The notes under the pieces: generated by a model
What the model was told of the DNA's origin: nothing
Databases searched by the model: none
Seen by the model: the letters and a program-made list of their open reading frames with translations, nothing else
Part shown: positions 19,451 through 29,840 of the stretch, piece after piece
How the letters are laid out: each line of letters begins with the position of its first letter
Numbering within the stretch: position 1 is the stretch's first letter
Origin: Sulfurisphaera javensis
GTDB lineage: Archaea > Thermoproteota > Thermoprotei_A > Sulfolobales > Sulfolobaceae
Assembly: GCF_041154675.1 (NCBI RefSeq)
Contig: NZ_AP031322.1
Location: forward strand, 558,001 to 622,000
DNA: 64,000 nucleotides
Direction: 5' to 3'
Translations under genes and position numbers: made by a program

Positions 19451-19704
19451 AGAATTAGCGGATTTTTTGTAGCCCCCTTTAGTGCTTTTCCATCTTTTAA
19501 AGAAAAGTGTGTAAAGTGACACTGACATATTAATTCCTCTCTTATAACTACACCAACTTTTGACAAATCACAGCCTAGATGAGGACATCTATTATTCACT
19601 GCATAGAATTTATCTCCGCCTAGATATATTATTAGAATCTCTTTGCCATTGATAATAATTTTCTTTTTCTCTCCGACTTTGAAATCAGATTTTTTAAGTC
19701 TCAC
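19402..19704 (-). CDS. Rieske [2Fe-2S] ferredoxin
   Basis: Soluble electron carrier of 100 residues. Ligands appear in CPHLGC (Cys, His) and CQCHFTHF (Cys, His), the Rieske pattern CxHxnCxxH. No signal peptide, membrane helix or oxygenase domain, so it is a stand-alone ferredoxin. It has 49 bases of antisense overlap with aroD, which could matter for termination of either transcript. The electron partner is unknown. Confidence 0.93.
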   Translation of the reverse strand: MRLKKSDFKVGEKKKIIINGKEILIIYLGGDKFYAVNNRCPHLGCDLSKVGVVIREELICQCHFTHFSLKDGKALKGATKNPLILYPIKIEGDEIEIEVK

Positions 19705-19775
19705 AAGTTATGAATATAGTTTAAATCCTTTAACCCTAATTCTCTAAATTGTAGTAATATCCCTTGTTAGTTACT

Positions 19776-19823
19776 AAGTATTTATAATATTTCTTCAACT
19801 TTCATATGCAAAGTATTTATAAT
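19776..19823 (+). promoter_or_regulatory. tandem TATA-like direct repeats upstream of the XPD operon
   Basis: The 13-base sequence AAGTATTTATAAT occurs exactly at 19776-19788 and again at 19811-19823, 35 bases apart. Both copies contain a good archaeal TATA element. The second would place transcription start about 15-20 bases before the GAGGTGA ribosome binding site of the next gene, so this promoter makes a leadered mRNA. Confidence 0.5.
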
Positions 19824-19865
19824 GTCAAAATCATATAGTATAATTAGTAAATGAGGTGAAAATAG

Positions 19866-20153
19866 TTGAGTATAAATGAAGAGAGACTGCTAAATAAGAT
19901 TGACTACAGAATAATTGAAGTAAAGAATATATCACCATCGGCTGAGGTAAGAGCTATAGTAATAACTGAGAAACAGCCATCATCAGAAATTGTAAACGAT
20001 ATGTCAAGCTTAGTAAAAGTAGAACTAGTTATGCCATTCCTTTCAACTGTTAAAGTAAAAGCAAAAGCAAAGGATCTTATAACACTTGCTGAAAAGGATT
20101 ATGTAAAATACATAATGTTAGAAGAAGTTTTAGCTAAGCTTGAAGAATTCTAA
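19866..20153 (+). CDS. small protein in the XPD operon, unknown function
   Basis: 95 residues starting at TTG 19866. The start is set by GAGGTGA, a near-perfect ribosome binding site six bases upstream; the first in-frame ATG is far downstream. The protein is alpha/beta in pattern, about 30-95 resembling the small ferredoxin-like fold of protease-propeptide type (AEVRAIVITEKQP, LVKVELVMPFLSTVKVKAKA, LAEKDYVKYIMLEE), but this is a weak impression. Three bases separate it from xpd, so a helper role for the helicase is conceivable on position alone. Confidence 0.7.
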   Translation: MSINEERLLNKIDYRIIEVKNISPSAEVRAIVITEKQPSSEIVNDMSSLVKVELVMPFLSTVKVKAKAKDLITLAEKDYVKYIMLEEVLAKLEEF

Positions 20154-20156
20154 GAA

Positions 20157-21806
20157 GTGGAATTAAGAGAATGGCAGAAACAGTTAAAGGATAAGGTTAT
20201 TGAGGCAGTTAAACAAGGTTTTTTAGTTGCGTTAAACTCCCCGACGGGGAGTGGTAAAACTCTTTTTTCTCTTCTTGTAGGTTTAGAGGTTAAGGGAAAA
20301 ATTCTATATGTTGTAAGAACTCACAATGAATATTATCCAGTTTATAGAGATTTAAAGAAGATAAATTCTTCTCTAAAGTTCTCATTTATAGTAGGAAAAC
20401 CTACAGCTTGCCCTTTTGCTATAAAAGATGTTGATTCGGAAGATATAAATTGTAAATATTGTGAAATAAAAAATGCTATAGAAGTAATTATAGATAAGTC
20501 ACCTTTTGAAAAGTTAAATGAGCTAAAAAGAAAGGCTATTGAAGAAGGCTTTTGTCCATATTATTCATTATTTGAAACTTCTAAGGATGCAGATGTAATA
20601 ACAATAACTTATCCATATTTTTTTATTGAAAAATATAGAAATACATTAGAAATAGAATTAAATGATTATTTTATAATAATAGATGAGGCACATAACATAG
20701 ATAAAGTTAGTGAAATAGAAGAGCGAATGTTAAGTGATTTTACATTGAATATGGCTATAAGGCAAGTGAAAAGTGAAGAAGTTAGGAAAATACTCTCAAG
20801 AGTGAGAGAAGAGCTTAAGAACTTAACTTACCCTGACGAGAAATATATTAAGCTTAATAAAGTTCCTTCATTATCAGAGGAAGAATTATCGATTCTTGTT
20901 GATGAGTATGAAGAATTAAGAAAAGAAGCAATAAAAAATAAAGTAATCTCAAGAATATATTTAGGTTCTGTTATACGATTTTATGCAACTTACTCAACTG
21001 GTTCATTTATTCCTTTTTCTTTCTCTAATCGAATAGTTTTAAAGACATTAGATTTAACTCAATATTATAATCTGTTAAATGACGAGAGTTTATCAATTCT
21101 ATTAATGTCTGGGACTCTACCTCCTAAAGATTATCTAGAAAAAGTTCTTGGTATAACAAGAAAAATATATTATATAGAAGTTGAAAAGATAATTCGAAAG
21201 AAAGTTACTGGTAATTATACTTGTGCAATTGCACTTGATGTGACTTCAAAATATGATTTTAGAAGTGAAATAATGTGGAAAAAATATGCATCTTATTTGC
21301 TTAAGATATATTATCAGGCAAGAAAGCATATTTTAGCAGTATTTCCTTCTTATCAAATAATGCAAAATGTAATGAATAATATTAATGTTAATAAAATCTT
21401 AGAAACCGAAGAAACTAAAATAGATGAGATAATTAATATAATAGGACAAAATCGTGATAAGAAATATATAATAGGAGGTGTAGGGAGAGGTAAGATTACA
21501 GAAGGAATAGAATTAACTGAAGATGGAAGAAGTTTAATCTCTGATGTTGTGTTAGTTGGAATTCCTTATCCACCGGAAGATGATTACATGAAAATGCTTT
21601 CTATGAGAATAGCGGAAAAGTTAGGTGGGAAAGATAAGGAATATTTGATAATGATCCCAGCTTTAATAACTGTGAAACAGGCTATTGGGAGAGCTATAAG
21701 GAATGTGAATGATAATGCCAAAATTTGGTTACTAGATAAGAGATATGATTCTTTATGGTGGAAGAAAAACCTAAATTGTTTTAACTCAATTAAAGTAAGG
21801 CTATGA
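20157..21806 (+). CDS. xpd: XPD/Rad3-family DNA helicase
   Basis: 5'-3' superfamily 2 helicase linked to nucleotide excision repair. Walker A SPTGSGKT (28-35), DEAH box IIDEAHNID, and four iron-sulfur cysteines C85, C99, C102 and C133 that hold the [4Fe-4S] cluster needed for unwinding. Late motif QAIGRAIRN is present. 549 residues, close to the known Sulfolobus enzyme. GTG start at 20157. It overlaps the following thioredoxin-fold gene by 4 bases. Confidence 0.95.
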   Translation: MELREWQKQLKDKVIEAVKQGFLVALNSPTGSGKTLFSLLVGLEVKGKILYVVRTHNEYYPVYRDLKKINSSLKFSFIVGKPTACPFAIKDVDSEDINCKYCEIKNAIEVIIDKSPFEKLNELKRKAIEEGFCPYYSLFETSKDADVITITYPYFFIEKYRNTLEIELNDYFIIIDEAHNIDKVSEIEERMLSDFTLNMAIRQVKSEEVRKILSRVREELKNLTYPDEKYIKLNKVPSLSEEELSILVDEYEELRKEAIKNKVISRIYLGSVIRFYATYSTGSFIPFSFSNRIVLKTLDLTQYYNLLNDESLSILLMSGTLPPKDYLEKVLGITRKIYYIEVEKIIRKKVTGNYTCAIALDVTSKYDFRSEIMWKKYASYLLKIYYQARKHILAVFPSYQIMQNVMNNINVNKILETEETKIDEIINIIGQNRDKKYIIGGVGRGKITEGIELTEDGRSLISDVVLVGIPYPPEDDYMKMLSMRIAEKLGGKDKEYLIMIPALITVKQAIGRAIRNVNDNAKIWLLDKRYDSLWWKKNLNCFNSIKVRL

Positions 21807-22597
21807 AGGTAGAAATATTTACTCACAGAAATTGTATAGAATGCAATTTTCTAATCGAGTACTTGGAAAAAAATGGTTTATTAAGTAAAGTTACTATAAT
21901 AGATACAGAACTTTATCCGTTTCTAGCATTTGAAAGAGGTGTAATTTCTACCCCTTCAATTTTTGTTAATGGAAAACTAGTATTCGCTGGTCTTGTTGAC
22001 TACGATGAGTTAACAAAAATATTAAGTGGGGAAAGTGTTAGTGTTAATGTTAACAAGGATGAGCTACTTGATAAGTTAATGTTAGGAATCATTAACTCGT
22101 TTGCTGCAACAGCTTGGTTATATGTAAATAAAGATTTTGATGCTTTAATGGCACAGAAAGATTTTGTAACAGCAGTTACTGGATTGGCTTTAGTTAATGA
22201 AAAAGAATCTGAAGAATTATACAATTATCTTCGTAACGTCATAATAAAAGAAGGAGAAACATATTTTGAGAAATGGAAAGATAAAATGAAAAGGGTTATC
22301 TCATCAAACTTCATAAGGGAATTATATTGGCTCTATGAGAAGAAATTAGAGAAGAGCGAAGTTCTATCTAAGTATCCTTTAGAAGTTTTTGCCCATTGGT
22401 TAATGGTTAGAGGCGGTGCTGTAGGAAGAGTAGGTTTAAGGATTCATCCATTAAGTGAGAAAGAGGTTATTATGAGGATAAGTGAAGTTTATATGTATTT
22501 ATTCGATAATTATGATAATTTATGGGATAAAGTTATTAAAGAACAAGAAGAAATTAAAAAAATAAATAAAGAGCAAGTTAGATTCTTAAGTTTTTAA
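21803..22597 (+). CDS. thioredoxin-fold protein with a helical C-terminal domain
   Basis: Residues 1-80 look like a glutaredoxin/thioredoxin fold: CIEC (C11, C14) after the first strand and the cis-proline segment STPSIFVNG. Residues about 85-264 are helical, rich in Leu, Lys and Glu, and match nothing I know. It overlaps xpd by 4 bases (ATGA), so the redox domain is made together with an iron-sulfur helicase. A role in protecting or loading the cluster is only a guess. Confidence 0.7.
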   Translation: MKVEIFTHRNCIECNFLIEYLEKNGLLSKVTIIDTELYPFLAFERGVISTPSIFVNGKLVFAGLVDYDELTKILSGESVSVNVNKDELLDKLMLGIINSFAATAWLYVNKDFDALMAQKDFVTAVTGLALVNEKESEELYNYLRNVIIKEGETYFEKWKDKMKRVISSNFIRELYWLYEKKLEKSEVLSKYPLEVFAHWLMVRGGAVGRVGLRIHPLSEKEVIMRISEVYMYLFDNYDNLWDKVIKEQEEIKKINKEQVRFLSF

Positions 22598-22620
22598 ATC
22601 CTCAATACAATGTATATGAT

Positions 22621-22848
22621 ATGTCCCAGCAATATAAACTCGACCTTAGAGGTAAGTCTTGTGAAGAATATATCTTAGAGATATCAAAGATCTTAGTTTC
22701 AATGAAACCCGGAGATGTATTAACAGTGATAGCTGATCAAGATAGAATAATATGTACGCATCAACTTCTAAGGAATTCTCCAAGATATTTATTTAAAGGT
22801 GATATAGTAGGAGATCATGCAGAAATTCTTATAAGAAGATTAAGGTAG
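22621..22848 (+). CDS. TusA/SirA-like protein lacking the CPxP motif
   Basis: 75 residues with the TusA fold pattern: LDLRGKSC at the first strand and helix, then [10 protein letters not shown] and a final strand. The cysteine C14 that carries persulfide in TusA is present, but the usual CPxP is replaced by CEEY. Sulfolobales use TusA and DsrE carriers in sulfur oxidation and thiolation; this one stands after the xpd operon, not with hdr genes, so its role is open. Confidence 0.75.
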   Translation: MSQQYKLDLRGKSCEEYILEISKILVSMKPGDVLTVIADQDRIICTHQLLRNSPRYLFKGDIVGDHAEILIRRLR

Positions 22849-22850
22849 AA

Positions 22851-24677
22851 TTATTCTTTTGAGTTTATTTTTAAAAGAATCTTATTTCCTTCAACTTTAG
22901 CGTTAAAACCTTTCTTATTTAATAAAGCTATAATAAAATTAACATACTTATCATTTATTCCAACTTCATCTAAGTTAACTTCACCTGTTTCTAGTATTTG
23001 AGGTAATAAAGTTTCTACTAGTTCACTCAATTGTGTCAAAGTATCTTTATTGTTTGCTAATTCTATTGCCTCTTTTATTTCTGAAATAGAGTTATAAAGC
23101 CTTGATATTTTTTCACAATAAGGCATGTCTGGTGTTTGAAGTGTTTGAATCTCAATATTTATTAAATTTGTAAGATTATCTATTTCTGGCAAGTTATAAA
23201 TAGAGGAAAGCGCTTTCAAACTATTGTTTAGTGCACTTAAATCTACTAAAAATATATTGTTAATTTTTTCTAGTATTTTTGTGGCATTATTTAATTTGCT
23301 TACAGTGAATTGTTGTAATGATAAATCAGCTAATGATTTCTTTAATTCGTAATCTTCTTCATTACCAAATACACTGACTACTTCTAAAGCTTTACTTGTA
23401 CATGAATTTAATTTTTTATCGATTAAGGAAACATCTATACCATTTAGTTTAGAACTTATAAAGTTCATATTTATTATAGTTATCTTATCTTGCATGATAC
23501 CTAGATCTTTGCTTAAATTCTCTATCATATTATTTATAATATTAGTAGCTAAAATTAAATTAGATTCTATTGTTTGTTTTAATTGCCTATAAAAATTCAC
23601 AATTTCTTCTATTTTTATTTCCTCTTTAGGATATTCTAATTCAGTTAAGTTAACTCCTATTTTCTTTAGTTCTAAAGTAAAGTCATTATATTCTCTTATT
23701 AAATCAAATAATACGTTATTTATTTCTATAGTTAATATTCTTTTTGAGTTATTAAGCTCATCGTTTATTTCATTTAAACACTTTAGGTTATTACATTCAT
23801 TTAACTTGTTTTGAAGTGAAGATAAGGAAGTTTGTGTAGTATCTAATAGTTTTATTATATCACTTCTCTCCTTTCCTATATCACTTTTTATAGAATATAA
23901 AGCAGTAGTGATATTTTTTATTTCTTCAGTTATTTTATTTTTCAATGCAAAAAAAGCTTCCTTATTTTCTTTTATATTTTTTGTAGTATTTATAACTTTA
24001 TCAATTACGTTAATAACAGCACTTAGAATGATGCCATAATATATAGTAGATATTCCGAAGGTTGTTGAAAGATAATAGGCAGAAATTGCTAATGGGAAGA
24101 CTCCTATAATACTATAAAAATGCTTATTATATGAATAGATTATTGATGCTATAAGCAAAAATATTAATGGTACTATCAAATTATGAATATTATAATTAAA
24201 TAATAGATATATAAAAGGAAGGAATGATAATATACCATCAATATAGTTTTCATTAAATGAAATTCCAGAAAAGTAGAATATGAAAGAATACGTTGGATTA
24301 AAATACTGTAAAATTAAGCTGCTAGCTGATATTAATCCTCTTGAATTTTTCCTTACAGCTAAATGAATTATCGGAACTATTAATAAGAAAACTATTATTA
24401 TCAAAATTTTTTCTATTAAAGTTGTTGAAATAGAAACATTCCCCGATAGTAGTGATTGAAACACACTAAGGTTTTCAATTATAATTGAGCCACCTATTAA
24501 TAGTGGCATTAAAATCTCTCCAACAAGAAAAGAAATAGCCAATACCAAACCGAACATTATATAGGAGAAATTCAAATTAGTGAGATGTAGACTTAAATAG
24601 AAAGTGAGCAATCCATTAATAATCATAATTATAACTTTTTTAACAAGTTCGTTAACATTGTTGATAAGGAAGCTCAT
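22851..24677 (-). CDS. large membrane protein with a long coiled-coil domain, unknown function
   Basis: 608 residues. The first about 230 residues hold about nine hydrophobic segments. Residues about 235-560 are almost entirely helical and rich in Asn, Ile, Leu, Lys and Ser, in heptad-like runs such as NKITEEIKNITTALYSIKSDI, suggesting an extended cytoplasmic coiled coil. The C-terminal 45 residues (INDKYVNFIIALLNKKGFNA) form a small alpha/beta end. No enzymatic motif. It is convergent with the TusA-like gene and divergent from sod. The arrangement of a membrane anchor plus coiled coil recalls sensory or scaffold proteins. Confidence 0.75.
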   Translation of the reverse strand: MSFLINNVNELVKKVIIMIINGLLTFYLSLHLTNLNFSYIMFGLVLAISFLVGEILMPLLIGGSIIIENLSVFQSLLSGNVSISTTLIEKILIIIVFLLIVPIIHLAVRKNSRGLISASSLILQYFNPTYSFIFYFSGISFNENYIDGILSFLPFIYLLFNYNIHNLIVPLIFLLIASIIYSYNKHFYSIIGVFPLAISAYYLSTTFGISTIYYGIILSAVINVIDKVINTTKNIKENKEAFFALKNKITEEIKNITTALYSIKSDIGKERSDIIKLLDTTQTSLSSLQNKLNECNNLKCLNEINDELNNSKRILTIEINNVLFDLIREYNDFTLELKKIGVNLTELEYPKEEIKIEEIVNFYRQLKQTIESNLILATNIINNMIENLSKDLGIMQDKITIINMNFISSKLNGIDVSLIDKKLNSCTSKALEVVSVFGNEEDYELKKSLADLSLQQFTVSKLNNATKILEKINNIFLVDLSALNNSLKALSSIYNLPEIDNLTNLINIEIQTLQTPDMPYCEKISRLYNSISEIKEAIELANNKDTLTQLSELVETLLPQILETGEVNLDEVGINDKYVNFIIALLNKKGFNAKVEGNKILLKINSKE

Positions 24678-24819
24678 CTTAAGTTAATTAATAGAGTAGA
24701 AGATAAATAAGTTTTATTTGATGTTAATAGAGTAATATAATCTTTTTCACAATTGTAAAATTTATCGTTTAGTAGTTATTCTAAATAAGATATTTAACCT
24801 ACTACCACAAATCTCTATT

Positions 24820-25455
24820 ATGGCAATTCAAATACAGTTTAAAAAGTACGAACTACCTCCACTTCCCTATAAAGTAGATGCGTTAGAACCATACATAAGC
24901 AAAGATATAATTGATGTACATTATAACGGACATCATAAAGGGTATGTAAATGGAGCCAATTCTTTTTTGGATAGATTAGAGAAAATTATTAAAGGAGAAG
25001 TAAGTACAGGGCAGTATGATATTCAAGGTATATTAAGAGGATTAGTGTTTAATATTAATGGCCACAAGCTTCATGCTTTATATTGGCAAAATATGGCGCC
25101 TAATGGGAAAGGTGGAGGAAAACCTGGTGGAGTATTGGCTGATTTAATTAACAAGCAATATGGTAGCTTTGATAGATTTAAACAGTTATTCACAGAAGCT
25201 GCAAACAGTTTACCAGGTACTGGATGGACTGTGTTATATTATGATACAGAGTCTGGCAACTTAGAAATAATGACTTTTGAAAATCATTTCCAGAACCATA
25301 TAGCAGAACTACCAATAATACTAATATTAGATGAGTTCGAGCATGCCTATTATTTGCAGTATAAAAATAAGAGAGCAGATTATGTAAACGCTTGGTGGAA
25401 TGTCGTAAATTGGGATGAGGCAGATAAAAAGTTACAGAAATATCTGAACAAGTAA
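24820..25455 (+). CDS. sod: superoxide dismutase (Fe/Mn family)
   Basis: Converts superoxide to peroxide and oxygen. 211 residues with metal-ligand segments [11 protein letters not shown] (first His), [11 protein letters not shown] (second His) and [13 protein letters not shown] (Asp and His of the D-x-x-x-H pair, here DEFEH). Iron is the usual metal in Sulfolobus. A TATA-like GATATTTAAC at about 24788-24798 lies 26 bases before the ATG, so the mRNA is probably leaderless. Confidence 0.96.
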   Translation: MAIQIQFKKYELPPLPYKVDALEPYISKDIIDVHYNGHHKGYVNGANSFLDRLEKIIKGEVSTGQYDIQGILRGLVFNINGHKLHALYWQNMAPNGKGGGKPGGVLADLINKQYGSFDRFKQLFTEAANSLPGTGWTVLYYDTESGNLEIMTFENHFQNHIAELPIILILDEFEHAYYLQYKNKRADYVNAWWNVVNWDEADKKLQKYLNK

Positions 25456-25484
25456 TTTTTTTATCCTCTCTTCAAATATTTTTT

Positions 25485-26558
25485 ATGGTTTCCGCAATAG
25501 TGTTAGCTGGTGGATATGCCACTAGGTTAAGGCCATTAAGTTTAACGAAGCCTAAAGCTCTTTTACCCATACTCGGTAAACCATTGTTAGATTACATTTT
25601 AGATTCGTTAGAAATGTCCGGAGTTGATCAAACTTATCTTTCTTTACGTGTTATGGCAGACAAAATACTTTCTCATATAGAAGGAGAAAACAGAAAAGTA
25701 ATCCCGATAATAGAGAAAGAGAGACTTGGAGATGCGGGTCCATTAAAATATATCTCACACAAATATGAGTTATCAGATGACGTTCTTGTAATATACGGTG
25801 ATATATACCATGAAATAGATATCAAATCTTTACTAACTTTTCATGAAAAACAAGGTTGTGATGCTACTATTGTAGGTAAGCCTGTAGAAGATCCTAGAAG
25901 GTATGGTGTCCTAATTACTGAAGGAGAGAGATTAGTACAAATCATAGAGAAACCAAAAAATCCCGTTTCCAATTTGATTAATGCAGGCGTATATATTTTT
26001 AAGAGGAAATTATTTGAAAACATAAATGGTCAAAGTATAGCTAAAGATTTCTTACCTAGATTATTAAGTGATAAAACATGCGTTGCTGTTTATAAATATG
26101 ATGGTCTATGGATGGATATAGGAGTTCCTTCTGATTACATGAAAATTAATCTTGAATTGTTGTCACTAAAGTATCCAAAGGGGTTTATAGCAGAAAATGC
26201 CAAGATAAGTGAGAAAGCGGACTTAATACCTCCATTTTATATAGGAAATAATGTGAATATAAGTGGTGATTCTTATATTTTTAACAGTATTATAGGGAAA
26301 AATTCTATTATAAAAAACGGGGTTTATATAGAACAAAGCATATTAATGGATGATGTCAAGATAGATAATTATAGTTATATCAAGGATAGTATTTTATCTG
26401 ATAAAAATAACTTAGGAAAATGGGTAAGGATAGACTCAGCTATTCTAGGAGATGAAGTAATAGTATATGATGGTATCTTCATAAATAAAGATACTATAAT
26501 ACTTCCTTACAAAGAGGTTAACGAATCAGTTTACGATAAAGGGAAAATAATACTCTGA
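25485..26558 (+). CDS. sugar-phosphate nucleotidyltransferase with left-handed beta-helix tail
   Basis: Makes NDP-sugars, probably for protein N-glycosylation or S-layer glycans. The N-terminal signature is LAGGYATRLRPLSLTKPKALLPI, with GDIYHEID as a metal-site strand; family members use glucose-1-phosphate or mannose-1-phosphate. The C-terminal about 130 residues show imperfect hexapeptide repeats (IGNNVNISGDSYIFNSIIG). 357 residues. It follows sod by 29 bases and may have its own promoter. Confidence 0.88.
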   Translation: MVSAIVLAGGYATRLRPLSLTKPKALLPILGKPLLDYILDSLEMSGVDQTYLSLRVMADKILSHIEGENRKVIPIIEKERLGDAGPLKYISHKYELSDDVLVIYGDIYHEIDIKSLLTFHEKQGCDATIVGKPVEDPRRYGVLITEGERLVQIIEKPKNPVSNLINAGVYIFKRKLFENINGQSIAKDFLPRLLSDKTCVAVYKYDGLWMDIGVPSDYMKINLELLSLKYPKGFIAENAKISEKADLIPPFYIGNNVNISGDSYIFNSIIGKNSIIKNGVYIEQSILMDDVKIDNYSYIKDSILSDKNNLGKWVRIDSAILGDEVIVYDGIFINKDTIILPYKEVNESVYDKGKIIL

Positions 26559-26594
26559 TTCTACTCTCCTCTTTATATACTCTACACTATTCGG

Positions 26595-27215
26595 ATGAGA
26601 ATTCACTTATTTTTATTCCTAATAGTGATATTTTCTTTAGTAACTAACTCATACACATTAAAGTTAATTATTAATGGGCCAGTAACTGTAATATTTAGTA
26701 ACAGTACAACTACTTTTCTAATTACAAATAGTACTATAGTAAATTTTAATAATAGCGTTAAGATTACAGTGTTTTCTTCAAATCCTAGCTATTATATTGT
26801 TGTTAATGGAAGTAAATATTATAATGAATTTACAGAAAATATAAATAAATCAGAAATCTTAGAAATCAAAGCCTTACCAGAGTTCATAAAAATTCAAATT
26901 AATCTAAACGGTACAGGGAATTTAAGAATATCATTAAATAATGGTTCTTTTCTAGTCATAAATAAATCCACATCATTTTTTGTTTTAAATAACTCGATCG
27001 TTTACATAAATTCAGTAAAAACTATAGATATTAATGGAATTAAGACGAATTTTTATGTTTTTGTAGTAAGCTCAAATGAAACATTAAATATTTCATTTGT
27101 GAAGGAAAATAACTCTGCTATGAGCCCAAAAATTTCTTCACAAGGATTTCTAGGTATAGGTCTAGGATTAATAGGTTTATCTTTGTATATCTTTTTTAGA
27201 AGAAGACAACAATAA
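26595..27215 (+). CDS. secreted, membrane-anchored Asn/Ser/Thr-rich surface protein
   Basis: 206 residues with an N-terminal signal peptide (IHLFLFLIVIFSLV), a beta-rich exported region with many N-x-S/T sequons for N-glycosylation, and a C-terminal helix GIGLGLIGLSLYIF followed by RRRQQ, which keeps it in the membrane with the tail inside. No recognised domain. Next to a sugar nucleotidyltransferase, which fits a glycosylated surface protein. Confidence 0.75.
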   Translation: MRIHLFLFLIVIFSLVTNSYTLKLIINGPVTVIFSNSTTTFLITNSTIVNFNNSVKITVFSSNPSYYIVVNGSKYYNEFTENINKSEILEIKALPEFIKIQINLNGTGNLRISLNNGSFLVINKSTSFFVLNNSIVYINSVKTIDINGIKTNFYVFVVSSNETLNISFVKENNSAMSPKISSQGFLGIGLGLIGLSLYIFFRRRQQ

Positions 27216-27249
27216 TGCAAATAAATTTATTCTTATATTCAATTAAAGT

Positions 27250-29139
27250 ATGTTAATGAATAGACTAAAAAACAGTAAAAGTGCTTTTCTTCTTCAATCT
27301 GCTGATAGCCCTATTGATTGGTTTCCTTGGTGTGAAGAAGCTTTTGAAAAAGCTAGAAAAGAAGATAAGCCAGTTTTAGTTGATGTTGGAGCTTCTTGGT
27401 GTCATTGGTGTCATGTTATGGATGAAGAAACTTATAATGACCAGGAAGTAGTAAAAATAATTAATGAGAATTTCATAGCTATAAAAGTAGATAGAGATGA
27501 GCTTCCAGATTTAGATAGAGAGTTGCAAAATACTGTTAGCGCAATTACTGGAGAATCTGGATGGCCTTTAACAGTCTTTATGACTCCCGATAAGAAAGTT
27601 TTCTTTGGTGGAACGTATTTTCCACCAGAAGATAGATATGGTAGAATAGGGTTTAAGAGACTGTTATTAGAAATTTTAAGATTATGGAGGGAAGACAGAA
27701 AGAAAATTTTAGATGTAGCTAATGCTTCTTCATCCTTAAAGATCACATTTAATACTTTATCTCCAGAATGGGAATTAATAGAAAATTCCATTTCAAGCAT
27801 AGTTTCCGTATATGATTTTGATAATGGTGGTCTTCAAGGCCAAATGAAGTTTCCACATCCCACTGTAGATGAGTTCCTTCTTGCTTATTCTTATTTTACA
27901 AAAAGTGATACAGAGAGAAAATTAGCTCTCTTTACTTTAAAGAAGATGTATTATGGAGGAATTTTTGATCAAGTTGGGGGTGGATTTCATAGATATACAG
28001 TAGATGACGAATGGTACGTTCCACATTTTGAAAAATTGCTTATTGATAATGCTGAACTTTTACTGGATTATATTCAAGCGTACCAATTTACTCAAGATCT
28101 TGAGCTATTTGATGCAATTAATCAAATTTATAATTTCCTATTGAGGGACATGAAAATTGAAGGAGGTTTTGCAAATAGTTTGGATGCTGATTCTGAGGGA
28201 ATAGAAGGATACTATTACACGTGGAAAGATGATGAGTTTGCTGAAGCATTAAAGGGAGAGGATATTGAATATTGGTCGAAGTTCTTTAACTTAAGAATTG
28301 CAAAAGAGGTTGAAGGGAGGAAGGTTTTAAAAAGGACTATAGACTCTAGAGATTTATTAAAAGTTTACTCTTTCGACAAATTAAACGAGATTAGAACTAA
28401 GCTTCTAGAGTATAGAGAGAAGATGAGAAAGAAACCTTTCAGAGATGAGAATTTGTATACTTATCCTAACACAAGAATTGCTGAGGCCTTACTAAATCTT
28501 TATCCAATAATAGGTAAAGGGTTAAATGAGGCATTAGAAATTGTAGATAAACTAAGCAAAGTTGTTACAAGAAGACTAGATGGGGGAAAAGAAGGATTAT
28601 TAGAAGATTATTCATCTGCAACTTTAGCTTTAATCTCTGCTTATGAAGTTACTGGAAACGATAAATACAAAGATTTAGCAGTTTCAATTTCACAAAACTT
28701 GAAAAACATAGAAGGATATCCAATAGATTCACCTAATGAATCCCCAGAATCTTTAAGATTAAAAAGTCTCCTTAAAATCTCTCTATTAACTGAGGAGAAA
28801 ATTAATGTTAATATTTATGAGGGCTCTCCCGCATTTACTTCTGGTATACTCTATAACGTTATGTCTTTCATGAAAGGATTAGCTCATATTGTTGTTGTTA
28901 ATGAAAATGATGGAAAAGCTAAAGATTTACACAATACGGCCTTAACAACCTTCTATCCGTTGAAGATAGTAGAAATAATGGATGAATCTAAAAAAGATTA
29001 TGTTCCTTCATATATGCGTTCAATGATAAATTATAACAAAGGAACTAGTAGAGCTTTTGTGTGCGTTGGTAATAAATGTAGTATGCCTTTAACTTCCCCA
29101 GAGAAATTAAGATTATACTTAAGTGGTGGGGTAATGTGA
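27250..29139 (+). CDS. YyaL/SSP411-type thioredoxin-domain protein (DUF255)
   Basis: 629 residues. The N-terminal thioredoxin-like domain holds [16 protein letters not shown] and the CHWC motif ([13 protein letters not shown]), followed by an alpha/alpha-barrel like that of N-acyl-glucosamine epimerases. The conserved stretch [27 protein letters not shown] is present (shortened here). Relatives occur from bacteria to man; the biochemical function is not firmly known. A box near 27222-27232 supports a leaderless ATG at 27250. The stop overlaps the SDR start. Confidence 0.9.
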   Translation: MLMNRLKNSKSAFLLQSADSPIDWFPWCEEAFEKARKEDKPVLVDVGASWCHWCHVMDEETYNDQEVVKIINENFIAIKVDRDELPDLDRELQNTVSAITGESGWPLTVFMTPDKKVFFGGTYFPPEDRYGRIGFKRLLLEILRLWREDRKKILDVANASSSLKITFNTLSPEWELIENSISSIVSVYDFDNGGLQGQMKFPHPTVDEFLLAYSYFTKSDTERKLALFTLKKMYYGGIFDQVGGGFHRYTVDDEWYVPHFEKLLIDNAELLLDYIQAYQFTQDLELFDAINQIYNFLLRDMKIEGGFANSLDADSEGIEGYYYTWKDDEFAEALKGEDIEYWSKFFNLRIAKEVEGRKVLKRTIDSRDLLKVYSFDKLNEIRTKLLEYREKMRKKPFRDENLYTYPNTRIAEALLNLYPIIGKGLNEALEIVDKLSKVVTRRLDGGKEGLLEDYSSATLALISAYEVTGNDKYKDLAVSISQNLKNIEGYPIDSPNESPESLRLKSLLKISLLTEEKINVNIYEGSPAFTSGILYNVMSFMKGLAHIVVVNENDGKAKDLHNTALTTFYPLKIVEIMDESKKDYVPSYMRSMINYNKGTSRAFVCVGNKCSMPLTSPEKLRLYLSGGVM

Positions 29140-29840
29140 GGTTAAAGGGTAAACGTATTCTTATAGTAGGTGTAAGTAAAGGATTAGGATATGCTTTAGC
29201 ATATTTTCTACTAAAGGAGGGTGCTAGTGTTATTATAAACTCTAGAAATGAAGATAAATTAAAGGAAATAAAGAAGAGTCTAGAGAGTATAGGAGAGATA
29301 AACTATGTTGTTGGAGATGTCTCGACTCTAGATGGGGCTAAAGAAGTTGTTAATAAGTCTGGTGATTTTACTGACTTAGTTGTTACAGTTGGTGGTTATG
29401 TTGAAGATACAGTTACCGAGTTGTCTGGTTTAGAAGAGATGATAAGGAATCATATAAAAATTCCCTTATATGTTGTGAATGCTTCATTAAACAAATTAAA
29501 AGAAGGTTCTACAATAGTTTTAGTTTCTTCTATGGCTGGAATATACAAAGCTGATCCTTCTCAGTTGTCTTATGGGATAGCTAAAGCCGGGTTAGCTAAA
29601 GAAGTTGAGATCTTAGCTTCAGAGTTGTTAAGTAAAGGAATAAGAGTTGTAGGAATAGCTCCAAGCACAATAAGTGGTGAATTTGTTCCTAATAGAGATT
29701 GGAGGAAATTAAGGAAATTAGGTCAATCTGATGCTCCACCAGAGGATTTTGCAAGGGTTATAGTTTGGCTCTTGACTGATGAGGCAGAATGGGTTAATGG
29801 AATTGTTATTCCAGTTGATGGAGGGGCTAGGTTAAAATAA
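29136..29840 (+). CDS. short-chain dehydrogenase/reductase
   Basis: 234 residues. Rossmann loop [11 protein letters not shown] (TGxxxGxG type with Val in place of Thr), catalytic Ser in VSSMAG, and YGIAKAG as the YxxxK motif; [17 protein letters not shown] gives the usual spacing. GTG start at 29136, one base inside the stop of the YyaL gene. Ends [15 protein letters not shown] like 3-ketoacyl reductases. The substrate cannot be predicted. Confidence 0.9.
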   Translation: MRLKGKRILIVGVSKGLGYALAYFLLKEGASVIINSRNEDKLKEIKKSLESIGEINYVVGDVSTLDGAKEVVNKSGDFTDLVVTVGGYVEDTVTELSGLEEMIRNHIKIPLYVVNASLNKLKEGSTIVLVSSMAGIYKADPSQLSYGIAKAGLAKEVEILASELLSKGIRVVGIAPSTISGEFVPNRDWRKLRKLGQSDAPPEDFARVIVWLLTDEAEWVNGIVIPVDGGARLK

